A DNA stretch of 64,000 bases from assembly GCA_002748265.1 (NCBI GenBank), contig PDRY01000016.1, forward strand, positions 124,001 through 188,000. The letters run 5' to 3'. This DNA is from Rhodobacterales bacterium. GTDB taxonomy: Bacteria; Pseudomonadota; Alphaproteobacteria; Rhodobacterales; Rhodobacteraceae. This document shows, piece by piece, positions 52,082 through 61,617 of the stretch; the first letter of the stretch is position 1; each line of letters opens with the position of its first letter. The position numbers and the translations under genes are program-made. Under the pieces are notes generated by a model. It searched no databases and was not told the DNA's origin. It saw nothing but the letters and a program-made list of their open reading frames with translations.

Positions 52082-53047
52082 CTATTGGGCCCGGTAGGCG
52101 TCGAGCAGCGCGGTGCCTGCGTCACCTGCTTGTTCCTGCCATTCGGCGGTCATAGTGGCGCCGATCTCTCTGAGCTCCGTGCTCAGGGCTTCGGACGGCG
52201 CGGAGACGGTCATGCCGTTTTCCTTGAGCGCCGCGATCTTGGCTTCGGTTTCCGCACCCGACATTTCCCAGCCGCGGTTCTGGGCCGTATCGGCGGCGGC
52301 GCGGACGGCGGCTTGGGTCTCTGCGGAGAGCGCCTCGAAGGCCTTGGTGTTCACGATCACCATGTTCTTGGGCAGCCAGGCCTGCGTGTCGGTGTAGTGG
52401 GAGGTGAAGTCCCACGCCTGAGAGGAGACGCCGGTGGAAGGCGAGGTGATCATGGCCGCCACGCGGTTGGTCGAGAAGGCGGTTGGGATGTCGCCGGTTT
52501 CGACCTGGGTCGGAACGGCGCCCATGAGCTGCGCGAGGCGCTCGGTCGCGGCGTTATAGGCGCGGAAGTTCTGGCCTTTGAGGTCAGCCACCGAGGTGAG
52601 CGGCGCCTTGGTGTAGATCGACTGCCCCGGCCACGGCACGGCAAAGAGCAGGGTCAGCCCCTGTTCGGCCAGCTTTTCCTCGACCATCGGGCGCGAGGCT
52701 TTCCACAGGTTTTCCGCGTCGTCATAGGAGGCGGCCAGGAACGGCACGCTGTCCACTCCGAAGATCGGGTCTTCGTTGGCCAAGCGCGAGATCAGGACTT
52801 CTCCGATGGGCGCCAGGCCGCGGCGCACGGCGTCCTTGATTTCGGGATGCCCGAAGAGTGCGCCGGCTGAGTGGACGGTGATGGTCAGATCGCCATTGGT
52901 GGCGTCTTCCACGTCCTGAGCGAACTGCATGATGTTCTGGGTGTGGAACACGCTGTCGCCATAGGGCGTCGGCATGTCCCAGGTTTCGGCGGCCAGCGGC
53001 GTGGCAAGCGCGAGGGTCAGGGCCGTGGTGGCAAAGAGTTTGGTCAT
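52082..53047 (-). CDS. TRAP transporter substrate-binding protein (DctP type)
   Basis: 321 residues. Sec signal peptide MTKLFATTALTLALATPLAA. The mature receptor starts ETWDMPTPYGDSVFHTQNIMQFAQDVE; the ligand-binding region SVADLKGQNFRAYNAATERLAQLMGAVPTQVETGDIPTAFSTNRVAAMITSPSTG near 155-210 contains the conserved arginine. GGGAGC precedes the ATG. First gene of the dctPQM-MarR-permease-reductase series and divergent from the hydantoinase gene. Ligand is possibly a hydantoin, oxoproline or related acid; inferred from the neighbour only. Confidence 0.93.
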   Translation of the reverse strand: MTKLFATTALTLALATPLAAETWDMPTPYGDSVFHTQNIMQFAQDVEDATNGDLTITVHSAGALFGHPEIKDAVRRGLAPIGEVLISRLANEDPIFGVDSVPFLAASYDDAENLWKASRPMVEEKLAEQGLTLLFAVPWPGQSIYTKAPLTSVADLKGQNFRAYNAATERLAQLMGAVPTQVETGDIPTAFSTNRVAAMITSPSTGVSSQAWDFTSHYTDTQAWLPKNMVIVNTKAFEALSAETQAAVRAAADTAQNRGWEMSGAETEAKIAALKENGMTVSAPSEALSTELREIGATMTAEWQEQAGDAGTALLDAYRAQ

Positions 53048-53110
53048 ATGATCAGCTCCCGGTTGGTGTGAGGGTCTTGTCGCCCGTTGATGGAACTGAG
53101 CTTGACTCAC

Positions 53111-53142
53111 TGTCTGACATTTTGTCAACAAATTGTCAGACA
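53111..53142. promoter_or_regulatory. 32-base palindrome between dctP and hydantoinase gene
   Basis: The arms are TGTCTGACA and TGTCAGACA, with inner TTTTGT/ACAAAT; 14 of 16 pairs match across the centre. Each arm is itself a 9-base palindrome (TGTC-N-GACA), and the centre TTGTCAACAA is another. It ends 17 bases before the hydantoinase ATG and is 64 bases from the dctP ATG, so it can control both divergent transcripts. Confidence 0.7.
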
Positions 53143-53159
53143 ACCAACGGGAGGCCGCT

Positions 53160-56100
53160 ATGAGCGTTTGGGATTTCTGGATTGATCGGGGCGGCACCTT
53201 TACCGATGTGGTGGGGCGCGCGCCCGATGGGAGCATCCATCCGCGCAAGCTTCTGAGCGAAAACCCGGATGCCTATGAGGACGCGGCGATTGAGGGGATC
53301 CGCCAGCTTCTGGGCGGGTTGAACCCGGCGAGGATCGGCACGGTGCGCATGGGCACAACCGTTGCCACGAACGCCTTGCTGGAGCGCAAAGGCGACCGCG
53401 TGGCGCTGCTGATCACCAAGGGCTTTCGCGATGCTTTGCGGATCGCCTACCAGGCGCGGCCCGACATTTTTGCCAAGGAAATCATCCTGCCCGAGCAGCT
53501 CTATGAGCGGGTGATCGAGGTGCCTGAGCGCATTCGCGCGGACGGTGCGGAGGAAGCTCCGCTCGATCTTGAAGCGCTGCGCGGCGATCTGGAATCGGTG
53601 CGGGCGGATGGGATCGACGCCGTGGCGGTGGTGCTCATGCATGGATGGATCAACCCCGCGCATGAGGCCGCCTTGGGCGCCATGTGCCGCGATCTTGGCT
53701 TTGGACAGGTGTCGGTCAGCCACGAGGTGTCGCCGCTGATCAAGCTGGTCGGGCGCGGGGACACGGCTGTGGTGGATGCCTATCTCAGCCCGATTCTGCG
53801 CCGCTATGTGGCGCGGGTGGCCGGGGCCCTGGGGGCCACGCCTCCGGGGGAGCCGGGGCCGACGCTGCAGTTCATGATGTCCTCTGGCGGTCTGACAGCG
53901 GCGGAGCGGTTCCAGGGCAAGGATGCCATCCTGTCTGGGCCTGCGGGGGGCGTTGTCGGCATGGCCGAGACCGGGCAAGCAGCCGGGTTTGACCGCGTGA
54001 TCGGATTCGATATGGGCGGCACGTCCACGGATGTTGCCCATTATGCGGGCGATTATGAGCGCGTCTTTGACACCGAGGTCGCTGGCGTGCGCATCCGCGC
54101 GCCGATGATGCAGGTTCATACCGTGGCCGCCGGGGGCGGATCGGTGCTTCATGCCGAACAGGGGCGGTTCCGCGCCGGGCCTGACAGTGCGGGCGCCTAT
54201 CCGGGACCGGCCTGCTACCGCCATGGCGGTCCGCTGACGGTGACCGATGCGAATGTGATGCTGGGGAAGCTGAACCCCGATCTGTTCCCGGCGATCTTTG
54301 GCCCGAATCAGGATCAAAAGCTTGACCGGGATACCGTGATCTCGCGCTTTAAAGATATTGCGCAAAGCCCTGCTGGAGAAAGTAAATCTCCGGAAGAGAT
54401 TGCGGAAGGGTTCATCCGCATTGCCGTGGGTAACATGGCCGAGGCGGTCAAGAAGATCTCGGTCCAGCGGGGCTATGATGTGACGCGGTATCTGCTCAAC
54501 AGCTTTGGCGGTGCGGGGGGGCAGCATGCGTGCCTTGTGGCGGATGCTTTGGGCATGGAATCGGTGCTGATCCACCCGCTGTCCGGCCTGCTTTCGGCCT
54601 ATGGGATCGGGCGGGCGAAGGTCTTTGCCAGCCGCCAGCGGGGGATTGAGGCGCCTTTGAGCGAAGCCGATCTGCCGTGGGATGCGCTGCGCAGTGAGGT
54701 CCGGACTGAGATGGCGGAGCAGGGGCTCGCCCCCGATGGCGTGATCCTGCGGGACCGGCTGCATCTGCGCTATGAGGGCACCGATACAGCCCTGCCGGTG
54801 GCCTTTGACGGAGACCGCTCCGCCGCGCGCGCGGCTTTCGAGGCCGATCACAAGGCGCAGTTCGGCTTTGCCTCGCCGGAGAAGGACGTGGTTGTAGCCT
54901 CTGCCGAGGTGCAGGGCGTGGAGCAGCGCGCAGATGACGCGCTTGGGGGGGCTCAGGATCCGGCGTGGCAGGACATGGCGAGCGATCAAAAGGTGCCGAT
55001 GTTCTCAGGCGGGGCGTGGCACGATGCCGGTGTGTTCCGCCGCGAGGACATGCAGCCGGGCGCTCAGATCAAGGGCCCCGCGCTGATCATTGAGCCGAAC
55101 CAGACCATTGTCGTGGAGCCGGGCTGGACCGGGCGGCTCACCGGGCGTGATGACATCTTGCTGCACCGCCATGAAGCCGCGCAGCGCGACGCCGCGATTG
55201 GGACAGAAGCGGACCCGATCCTATTGGAAGTGTTCAACAATCTCTTCATGTCCATCGCCGAGCAAATGGGCGTGACGCTGCAGAACACGGCCCAGTCGGT
55301 GAATGTGAAGGAACGGCTCGATTTCTCTTGTGCGGTGTTCGACGCGGGCGGTGCTCTGGTCGCCAATGCACCGCATATGCCGGTGCATCTGGGCTCCATG
55401 GACCGTTCGGTTGAGGCGGTGATCCGCCAGAACCCCAATATCGCGCCGGGCGATGTGTATATGCTCAACGCGCCCTATAACGGCGGCACCCATTTGCCTG
55501 ACATCACTGTGGTGACGCCCGTGTTTGACGATGCGGAGCAGGAGATCCTCTTCTGGGTTGCTTCGCGTGGGCACCACGCCGATGTGGGCGGGCAGGCGCC
55601 GGGGTCGATGACGCCTCTGGCGACGCATATCGACGACGAAGGCGTGCTGATCGACAATTTCAAACTGTGCGCACGGGGGGTGTTCCTGGAAGAAGACACC
55701 CACCGCCTGCTGACCGATCACAAATGGCCCTGCCGCAACCCCGGCCAGAACATCGCGGATCTCAAGGCTCAGGTCGCCGCCAATGCGCGCGGCATCAACG
55801 AGCTGCGCAAGATGGTGGCAGAGTTCGGGCTGGACGTGGTGCAGGCCTATATGGGCCATGTGCAGGACAATGCCGCCGAGGCCGTGGCCCGCGTGATCGA
55901 CAGGCTGCACGATGCGGAATACGACTACCCGACCGACAATGGCCAGGTCATCCGCGTGAAGCTGACCGTGGATCGCAAGGCCCGCCGGGCCAAGGTGGAT
56001 TTCACCGGCACCAGCGATGTGAAGGCGAACAATTTCAACGCGCCGGAGCCCGTGACGCGGGCGGCGGTGCTCTATTGTTTTCGGGTGATGGTCGAAAGCC

Positions 56101-56753
56101 CGATCCCGATGAATGCGGGTTGCCTGCGCCCCATCGACATCGTGATCCCCGAGGGCTGTATGTTGCGGCCACAGTATCCGGCGGCGGTGGTGGCCGGGAA
56201 TGTGGAGACCTCGCAGCATGTCACCAACGCCGTGTTCGGGGCGCTTGGCGCCTTGGCCAATAGCCAAGGCGGGATGAACAACCTCACCTTCGGGAATGAG
56301 ACGTATCAGTACTATGAGACGCTGTGCTCGGGCTCTCCGGCCGGGGTGATGAACGATGGCCGGGCCTTTGCGGGCACGTCCGGGGTGCATGTGCACATGA
56401 CCAACTCACGCCTGACCGACCCGGAGGTTCTGGAACTGCGCTATCCGGTCCTGCTGGAGGATTTCCACATCCGCGCCGGGTCCGGTGGGCAGGGCGCCTA
56501 TCCTGCGGGCGATGGCACGCGCCGCACCCTGCGGTTCCTTGAGAAGATGGATTGCGCGATCCTGGGCTCTCACCGGATCGTGCCGCCCAAGGGGATCGCC
56601 GGGGGCAGCGATGGGCAGGTTGGGCTGACGCAGGTGCGCCGGTCCGATGGGCGCATCGAGGATCTCAAGCCTTGCGATCAGACGGTGCTGGAGCCGGGCG
56701 AGGCGGTGATTGTCACCACGCCTACCGCCGGCGGCTACGGGGCGAAGGGGTAG
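53160..56753 (+). CDS. Hydantoinase/5-oxoprolinase, fused HyuA-HyuB protein
   Basis: 1197 residues joining both ATP-dependent hydantoinase subunits. HyuA-like part (about 1-680): [48 protein letters not shown] near 60-90 and [16 protein letters not shown] near 280, an ASKHA-type phosphate fold. HyuB-like part (about 683-1197): [49 protein letters not shown] and [17 protein letters not shown]. The order matches eukaryotic and some bacterial 5-oxoprolinases. GGGAGG precedes the ATG. Hydrolyses a cyclic amide with ATP; the exact substrate is unknown. Confidence 0.93.
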   Translation: MSVWDFWIDRGGTFTDVVGRAPDGSIHPRKLLSENPDAYEDAAIEGIRQLLGGLNPARIGTVRMGTTVATNALLERKGDRVALLITKGFRDALRIAYQARPDIFAKEIILPEQLYERVIEVPERIRADGAEEAPLDLEALRGDLESVRADGIDAVAVVLMHGWINPAHEAALGAMCRDLGFGQVSVSHEVSPLIKLVGRGDTAVVDAYLSPILRRYVARVAGALGATPPGEPGPTLQFMMSSGGLTAAERFQGKDAILSGPAGGVVGMAETGQAAGFDRVIGFDMGGTSTDVAHYAGDYERVFDTEVAGVRIRAPMMQVHTVAAGGGSVLHAEQGRFRAGPDSAGAYPGPACYRHGGPLTVTDANVMLGKLNPDLFPAIFGPNQDQKLDRDTVISRFKDIAQSPAGESKSPEEIAEGFIRIAVGNMAEAVKKISVQRGYDVTRYLLNSFGGAGGQHACLVADALGMESVLIHPLSGLLSAYGIGRAKVFASRQRGIEAPLSEADLPWDALRSEVRTEMAEQGLAPDGVILRDRLHLRYEGTDTALPVAFDGDRSAARAAFEADHKAQFGFASPEKDVVVASAEVQGVEQRADDALGGAQDPAWQDMASDQKVPMFSGGAWHDAGVFRREDMQPGAQIKGPALIIEPNQTIVVEPGWTGRLTGRDDILLHRHEAAQRDAAIGTEADPILLEVFNNLFMSIAEQMGVTLQNTAQSVNVKERLDFSCAVFDAGGALVANAPHMPVHLGSMDRSVEAVIRQNPNIAPGDVYMLNAPYNGGTHLPDITVVTPVFDDAEQEILFWVASRGHHADVGGQAPGSMTPLATHIDDEGVLIDNFKLCARGVFLEEDTHRLLTDHKWPCRNPGQNIADLKAQVAANARGINELRKMVAEFGLDVVQAYMGHVQDNAAEAVARVIDRLHDAEYDYPTDNGQVIRVKLTVDRKARRAKVDFTGTSDVKANNFNAPEPVTRAAVLYCFRVMVESPIPMNAGCLRPIDIVIPEGCMLRPQYPAAVVAGNVETSQHVTNAVFGALGALANSQGGMNNLTFGNETYQYYETLCSGSPAGVMNDGRAFAGTSGVHVHMTNSRLTDPEVLELRYPVLLEDFHIRAGSGGQGAYPAGDGTRRTLRFLEKMDCAILGSHRIVPPKGIAGGSDGQVGLTQVRRSDGRIEDLKPCDQTVLEPGEAVIVTTPTAGGYGAKG

Positions 56754-56777
56754 GGGCTCTGCCCCCGCCCTTTGGGC
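56753..56777 (+). repeat. Tandem mini-hairpins after the hydantoinase gene
   Basis: GGGGC-TCT-GCCCC immediately followed by GCCC-TTT-GGGC, starting on the stop codon of the hydantoinase gene. The pairing pattern resembles the two mini-hairpins inside the repeat near 51989-52017. There is no T-tract, so it is not an ordinary terminator. Probably a partial copy of the same element type. Confidence 0.4.
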
Positions 56778-56801
56778 CTTTCGGTCGAGATGAAGGGGGC
56801 G

Positions 56802-57653
56802 TCAGCCCTGCTCAATGGGGTTGGTGAGCACGCCAAGCCCGTCGACTTCAACCTCGACCCGATCTCCGGGCTTCATCCACAGCGGCGGGGTGCGGCCTGC
56901 GCCAACGCCCGAAGGCGTGCCGGTCACGATCACGTCGCCGGGCTCCAGCGTCATGACCTGGCTCGCAAGCGAGACAATCTGCGCCACGGGGAAGATCATG
57001 TCATCGGTGCTGGCCTGCTGGACCACGTCTCCGTTCAGGCGGGTGGTGAGCGTCAGCCCCGCGCAGCCTGCCGGAAGCGCGTCGGCGCTCACGAAGAGCG
57101 GGCCGAACGCGCCGGTGGCGTCGAAGTTCTTGCCCATGGTGAACTGGGTCGTGCGCCGCTGATAGTCGCGCACCGAGCCGTCATTGAACAGCGCATAGCC
57201 CGCGACCGCCGACAGGGCGTCATCGCTGCTCAGGTTCCGGGCGCGGGTGCCGATGACGGCGGCGATCTCTCCCTCGAAATCGAACTGCTCCGACAGCGCC
57301 GGGCGCAGCATGGGCTGGTCATGGCCAACAAGCGTGGTCGCCACGCGCAGGAAGAAGGTCGGGTATTCGGTCACCGCGCTGCCGGTTTCGGCGGCGTGAT
57401 CGGCGTAGTTGAGCCCCACGCAGAGGATCTTGCCGGGCCGGGTGAGCGGGGGGCGCCAGGTGAAGGTGCCTTCGGCCAGCACCCGCCCGGTGGCGAGATG
57501 CTCCGCGATGGCGGCCAGGTCTGAACCCTGGGCCAGCAGCGCGGCGAGGTCTCCGCGATACTCGGGCGCACGGGCATCAAAGCCGCGCAGCCCGTCGCTG
57601 GTTTCCACCGCAAGGCCTTCATGACCGTCCTGAACATAGCTCGCAAATTTCAT
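56802..57653 (-). CDS. Fumarylacetoacetate hydrolase family protein
   Basis: 283 residues. FAH fold: KILCVGLNYADHAAETG near 82 with the general-base histidine region, FDFEGEIAAVIG near 127-138 carrying the metal glutamates, and YALFNDGSVRDYQRRTTQFTMGKNFDATGAFGP near 155-187. Related enzymes hydrolyse or decarboxylate acylpyruvates or act as hydratases. AGGGAGAG precedes the ATG at MKFASYVQDG. Convergent with the hydantoinase gene; may complete a cyclic-amide degradation pathway, an inference. Confidence 0.92.
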   Translation of the reverse strand: MKFASYVQDGHEGLAVETSDGLRGFDARAPEYRGDLAALLAQGSDLAAIAEHLATGRVLAEGTFTWRPPLTRPGKILCVGLNYADHAAETGSAVTEYPTFFLRVATTLVGHDQPMLRPALSEQFDFEGEIAAVIGTRARNLSSDDALSAVAGYALFNDGSVRDYQRRTTQFTMGKNFDATGAFGPLFVSADALPAGCAGLTLTTRLNGDVVQQASTDDMIFPVAQIVSLASQVMTLEPGDVIVTGTPSGVGAGRTPPLWMKPGDRVEVEVDGLGVLTNPIEQG

Positions 57654-57731
57654 GGAATCTCTCCCTGTCATTGCGCGCAGCTTGCGCGTCCGCGCGCTTT
57701 GCCGCAAGAGAGGCCCGAAAGGAGCCTTCCC

Positions 57732-58424
57732 ATGAGCCATGCCTTCGACCGTAGCCCGAAGATCGCACCGTCGATCCTGTCCGCTGATTTCGCCGATTTC
57801 GGGCGCGAGATCCGCGCCGTTGAGGATCAGGGCGCCGACTGGATCCATGTGGATGTCATGGACGGCCATTTCGTTCCGAACCTCACCTTTGGCCCGCCTT
57901 TGGTGAAGGCCCTGCGCCGACATGTGACGACGGTCATGGATGTGCATCTGATGATCGCCCCCGTCGATCCCTATATCGACGCCTTTGCCGAGGCCGGGGC
58001 GGATGTGCTGACCGCACATCTGGAGGCAGGGCCCCACACGCACCGCACCTTGCAGGCGATCCGCAGCGCGGGCTGCAAGGCGGGGCTCGCGCTCAACCCC
58101 GGAACGCCCGTGGAAGCGGCGGCGCCGCTGCTGGATCTGTGCGATTTGGTCTGCGTGATGACCGTGAATCCCGGCTTTGGCGGGCAGAAATTCATCGAAA
58201 CCCAACTGGATCAGATCGCGGCTTTGCGCGCGATGATCGGGGATCGTCCGATCCATATCGAGGTCGATGGCGGGGTCGATCCCACCACCGCACCGCGGGT
58301 CATTGCGGCTGGCGCTGACGTGCTCGTCGCGGGATCTGCGGTTTTCCGGGGCGGCACTGTGGATCAACCGGAGGTTTACGGGCAGAATATCACTGCAATC
58401 CGCGAATCCTTGGGGGCGCGTTAA
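57732..58424 (+). CDS. rpe: Ribulose-phosphate 3-epimerase
   Basis: 230 residues, TIM barrel interconverting ribulose 5-phosphate and xylulose 5-phosphate. Signature residues: IAPSILSADFADFGREI near 10-26, HVDVMDGHFVPNLTFGPPLV near 39-58, MDVHLMI near 71, VMTVNPGFGGQKFI near 142 and IEVDGGVDPTTAPRVIAAGADVLVAGSAVF near 177-206. GGAGCC precedes the ATG. The gene ends in GCGTTAACGC, a ten-base palindrome over the stop codon. Confidence 0.97.
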   Translation: MSHAFDRSPKIAPSILSADFADFGREIRAVEDQGADWIHVDVMDGHFVPNLTFGPPLVKALRRHVTTVMDVHLMIAPVDPYIDAFAEAGADVLTAHLEAGPHTHRTLQAIRSAGCKAGLALNPGTPVEAAAPLLDLCDLVCVMTVNPGFGGQKFIETQLDQIAALRAMIGDRPIHIEVDGGVDPTTAPRVIAAGADVLVAGSAVFRGGTVDQPEVYGQNITAIRESLGAR

Positions 58425-58480
58425 CGCTTTGTTAGCTGTTCTTTCCCAAGGTGGCCCCTGAGCCCGATGGGAGAGACAAC

Positions 58481-60514
58481 GTGAGCGCCCATTCCCTGCG
58501 TTCCCGCGCGCCGCAAGCCGATCAGGAGGGCGAGCCGCGCCCTGGAAATCCCAACGCATTGGTCGACGGGCCGGGCTCTTGGCGATCATGGCATAATCTG
58601 CGCCGGGAGCACGAAGTCGCCCGGAATGCTTTTGTTGACGAACAATCGATCCGGCTCGTCGCCAAGGCCGTCATTACCGCGATCCTGATCTTCGCCGGTC
58701 TGTGGCGCAGCGCTCTTGTGCTTGCGGCTCTCATGTTTGGAACCGAGCTTATGGGGCGCGCCCTTGCTCTGTATGGACGAGTTCGTCGGAGGGATCGGCG
58801 CGGGGTTTTCTTGCTCGGCGGGTTCTGGATGACGCTGAACATATCCGTGATCAGCATGATCACCCCGTCGATACTGCTCAGCACGCAAGGGTCTATGCCG
58901 CTGTTTGTCATCGGCGCGCTTTGGAATCTTGGGTTGATCTTCTACGTTTCGATCCACTTCGGCACGATGCCGGTGCACAACCTGGTGACGCTCGGATTGC
59001 TATCGGCGGCGACGTTCATCGTTTTATGGTTTAGCATGACGAATGACTTCTTGCGGGGCTCTCTGATCGAAAGCCTCGCCTGTGTGGTCTTTCTCGTCGC
59101 CTATAACGCCGTCGCGCTTCACACGCTGTTGCGGCAGAACCGGATCAGCCTGGCGCTGCATCAGGCAAAAACGGATGCCGAAGCCCGGCTTGCCCAGATC
59201 GAATATATTGCGCGCCATGATGAACTGACCGGGCTCTTCAATCGACGCTCCTTCGATGAAGCGCTCGCGGCCATGCTGCGGGACTGTTCCGACCGGGTCC
59301 CTATCTGGGTCGTGATGGTCGATCTGAACGGTTTCAAGCCTGTCAACGATCTCTACAGCCATGACGCGGGCGATGAGGTGCTGCGCCATGTCGCGCGCCG
59401 CCTGAGTGAGCTGGCAGGGCCTAAGGGGGTTGTTGCGCGGATTGGAGGGGATGAATTCATACTCGCGCAGCCCGCCATGCCCGAGGGGCACGCGGCGCGG
59501 TCCCTGATTGGGACGATCGCAAGCCAACTGCGGGAACCGATCTCATTTGGCGTTCATCAGCTTCGCGTTTCGGCGGCGGTTGGACTTGCGGAGGCGAGCG
59601 ACCCGCAGACCAAAGTCACGACAATCTGCGCGAGGGCCGATCAGGCCATGTACCGCTCCAAGAGCTCTCTTGATGGGGTCCCTGCGATCTATTCTCCGCA
59701 GTGGGATGCCCGCCGCAATCCGCTCGCTCAACGGACCGAGCTGATCGGCGCCATGCGTGCGGGCGAGATCGTTCCCTACTTCCAGCCCAAGGTCGATATG
59801 AAGAGCGGGAGGCTCCTCGGTTTTGAGGCGCTCGCGCGGTGGGTCCGCCCGCAGGGTGATGTGTTGACGCCGTCTCGTTTTCTTCCCGCTGTTGAGGATG
59901 CTGGGCTCGGGGGCGTTCTGGTCAATCATGTCGCCGGGCACGTAGTCAGACAACTTCGCACTTGGCAGAGCATTGGCTTTTGTCCCGACGATGTCTCGAT
60001 CAATGTTTCCGAAGCGGCGCTTGCAACTGAAGGAGGCTGCACAGAGCTGTTGGCGATCATCGCTGACTTTCCCGATCGCAAGCGGCTCACGCTCGAGATC
60101 ACGGAAGACGTGTTCTTTGCCCGGCCGGGTGATCCGGTTCAGAAATCGATCGAACGGCTGCGCGCTGCCGGGTGCCGGATCTCTCTCGATGACTTCGGAA
60201 CCGGCTACGCTTCGTTCCGGCACCTGCGGGAGCTGGTGTTTGACGAGGTCAAGATCGACCGCAGCTTTACCTCGGATCTCGGTCGGGACCGATCTGCCGA
60301 CGTCCTTGTTGAAGCGGTCATTTCGATTGCGGACTCGCTGGGCCTGCAGGTGATCGCGGAAGGGGTCGAAACCGAAGAGCAGCGCCAGAGGCTTATGGCC
60401 ATGGGGTGCCGAGCGGGCCAAGGATACCTATGGAACCGCGCGCTGTCCGCGCGCGAGGTCGAAGAGGTCTACGGCGCGGGTGCTCTGACGGTGAAGACGT
60501 TTCAGTCCTGTTGA
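58481..60514 (+). CDS. Membrane-bound diguanylate cyclase/phosphodiesterase (GGDEF-EAL)
   Basis: 677 residues from a GTG start with GGGAGAG upstream; a GTG 10 codons earlier is also in frame. A cytoplasmic Pro/Arg-rich head is followed by about six hydrophobic helices (residues about 50-205), a short coiled coil, a GGDEF domain with intact GGDEF near 322, and an EAL domain with intact EAL near 449, EITEDVF and DDFGTGYASF near 570. Both catalytic motifs look complete, so it could make or degrade cyclic-di-GMP. No sensory domain is recognised beyond the membrane part. Confidence 0.93.
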   Translation: MSAHSLRSRAPQADQEGEPRPGNPNALVDGPGSWRSWHNLRREHEVARNAFVDEQSIRLVAKAVITAILIFAGLWRSALVLAALMFGTELMGRALALYGRVRRRDRRGVFLLGGFWMTLNISVISMITPSILLSTQGSMPLFVIGALWNLGLIFYVSIHFGTMPVHNLVTLGLLSAATFIVLWFSMTNDFLRGSLIESLACVVFLVAYNAVALHTLLRQNRISLALHQAKTDAEARLAQIEYIARHDELTGLFNRRSFDEALAAMLRDCSDRVPIWVVMVDLNGFKPVNDLYSHDAGDEVLRHVARRLSELAGPKGVVARIGGDEFILAQPAMPEGHAARSLIGTIASQLREPISFGVHQLRVSAAVGLAEASDPQTKVTTICARADQAMYRSKSSLDGVPAIYSPQWDARRNPLAQRTELIGAMRAGEIVPYFQPKVDMKSGRLLGFEALARWVRPQGDVLTPSRFLPAVEDAGLGGVLVNHVAGHVVRQLRTWQSIGFCPDDVSINVSEAALATEGGCTELLAIIADFPDRKRLTLEITEDVFFARPGDPVQKSIERLRAAGCRISLDDFGTGYASFRHLRELVFDEVKIDRSFTSDLGRDRSADVLVEAVISIADSLGLQVIAEGVETEEQRQRLMAMGCRAGQGYLWNRALSAREVEEVYGAGALTVKTFQSC

Positions 60515-60531
60515 GCCCTACAAGCCCGGCC

Positions 60532-61470
60532 TCAGGGTTCCAGCAGGGCCAGACGCTCCGTCATCCTCACGAACAGAGCATCGTCATCGACATCGCCAAT
60601 GAACAGCGCGTTGGGTTGCCGATCTGTCACCCGCCACCAATCCGCTACGGTCATTCCGCGCGTCAGGGGGCTTTCGGTTTCGATCTCGACATTGATCTCT
60701 CGTCCCGAAAACAGATCGGGCCACAGCAGCCACGCGATCACGCAGGGATCATGGAGCGGCGCGCCTTCGGAGCCGTATTTCTCCTTGTCGAAACGCTCAA
60801 AAAACTCGGTCCAGCCCGCCAGTTGAGCCCCGATCCGCGGGCCAATCGCCCGAAACGCGTCGTTGCGCGCGCGCGTCACAAGTGCCTTATGCGTCACATC
60901 AAGGGGAAGGACCGTGATCGGAATACCGGACTTGAAAACAATATCAGCCGCTTGCGGGTCGACATAGATGTTGAATTCGGCGGCAGGCGTGATGTTTCCC
61001 ACCTCGAAATAGGCGCCGCCCATGAGCACGATCCGCGCAACACGATCTGCGATGTCCGGTGCGGACTGCAACGCCATGGCGATATTGGTCAGGGGGCCGA
61101 TCGGGCACAAGGTGACGGAGCCGGGCTCCTCCGCCCGCAAGGTCTCCACGAGGAAATCCACGGCATGGGGGTCCTGCACTGGCATCACCGGCTCTGGCAG
61201 CGGCGGCCCGTCGAGCCCGGTCTTCCCATGCACATGCTCTGCCGTCACCAATTGCTCTGACAGCGGCTTGACGCAGCCCGCGTAGACGGGAATGTCCGGT
61301 CGTCCGGCCAGTTCGCACACCTTGCGTGCATTTTTGGCCGTCAGCGCCAGCGGGACATTGCCTGCCACGCAGGTGATGCCCAGCAGGTGGAGTTCGGGGG
61401 AGGCGAGCGCCAGGAGGATGGCGACTGCATCGTCCTGGCCCGGATCGGTATCAATGATGATCTTACGCAT
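60532..61470 (-). CDS. Inosine-uridine preferring nucleoside hydrolase
   Basis: 312 residues. The calcium-binding signature DTDPGQDDAVAILLAL lies at 7-22 (D-x-D-x3-DD). Other family segments: GITCVAGNVPLALTAKNA near 34, IGPLTNIAMALQSAPDIADRVARIVLMGGAYFEVGNITPAAEFNIYVDPQAA near 122-173, and the C-terminal LHDPCVIAWLLWPDLF near 236 with the catalytic aspartate-histidine. Releases the base from ribonucleosides for salvage. Convergent with the GGDEF gene, divergent from an EamA-type transporter gene 147 bases away. Confidence 0.95.
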   Translation of the reverse strand: MRKIIIDTDPGQDDAVAILLALASPELHLLGITCVAGNVPLALTAKNARKVCELAGRPDIPVYAGCVKPLSEQLVTAEHVHGKTGLDGPPLPEPVMPVQDPHAVDFLVETLRAEEPGSVTLCPIGPLTNIAMALQSAPDIADRVARIVLMGGAYFEVGNITPAAEFNIYVDPQAADIVFKSGIPITVLPLDVTHKALVTRARNDAFRAIGPRIGAQLAGWTEFFERFDKEKYGSEGAPLHDPCVIAWLLWPDLFSGREINVEIETESPLTRGMTVADWWRVTDRQPNALFIGDVDDDALFVRMTERLALLEP

Positions 61471-61617
61471 GGCTGGAGTGATTTCACGCGGGCCGCCGCC
61501 TCGCAAGGGGGAACCGGCGCTTCGCCCGCCGAAGGGAGATCGGTTTGATCTTACCCGGCTTGCTCTTCGGAGGCGCAACACCCAAACTGGGCAAAACATG
61601 CGGCAGGCGGAGGGCCA

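Noticed and set aside
58418-58427. GCGTTAACGC palindrome at the rpe stop codon
   Set aside because: Ten-base palindromes are expected by chance in 64 kb and it overlaps coding sequence; no regulator links to it.
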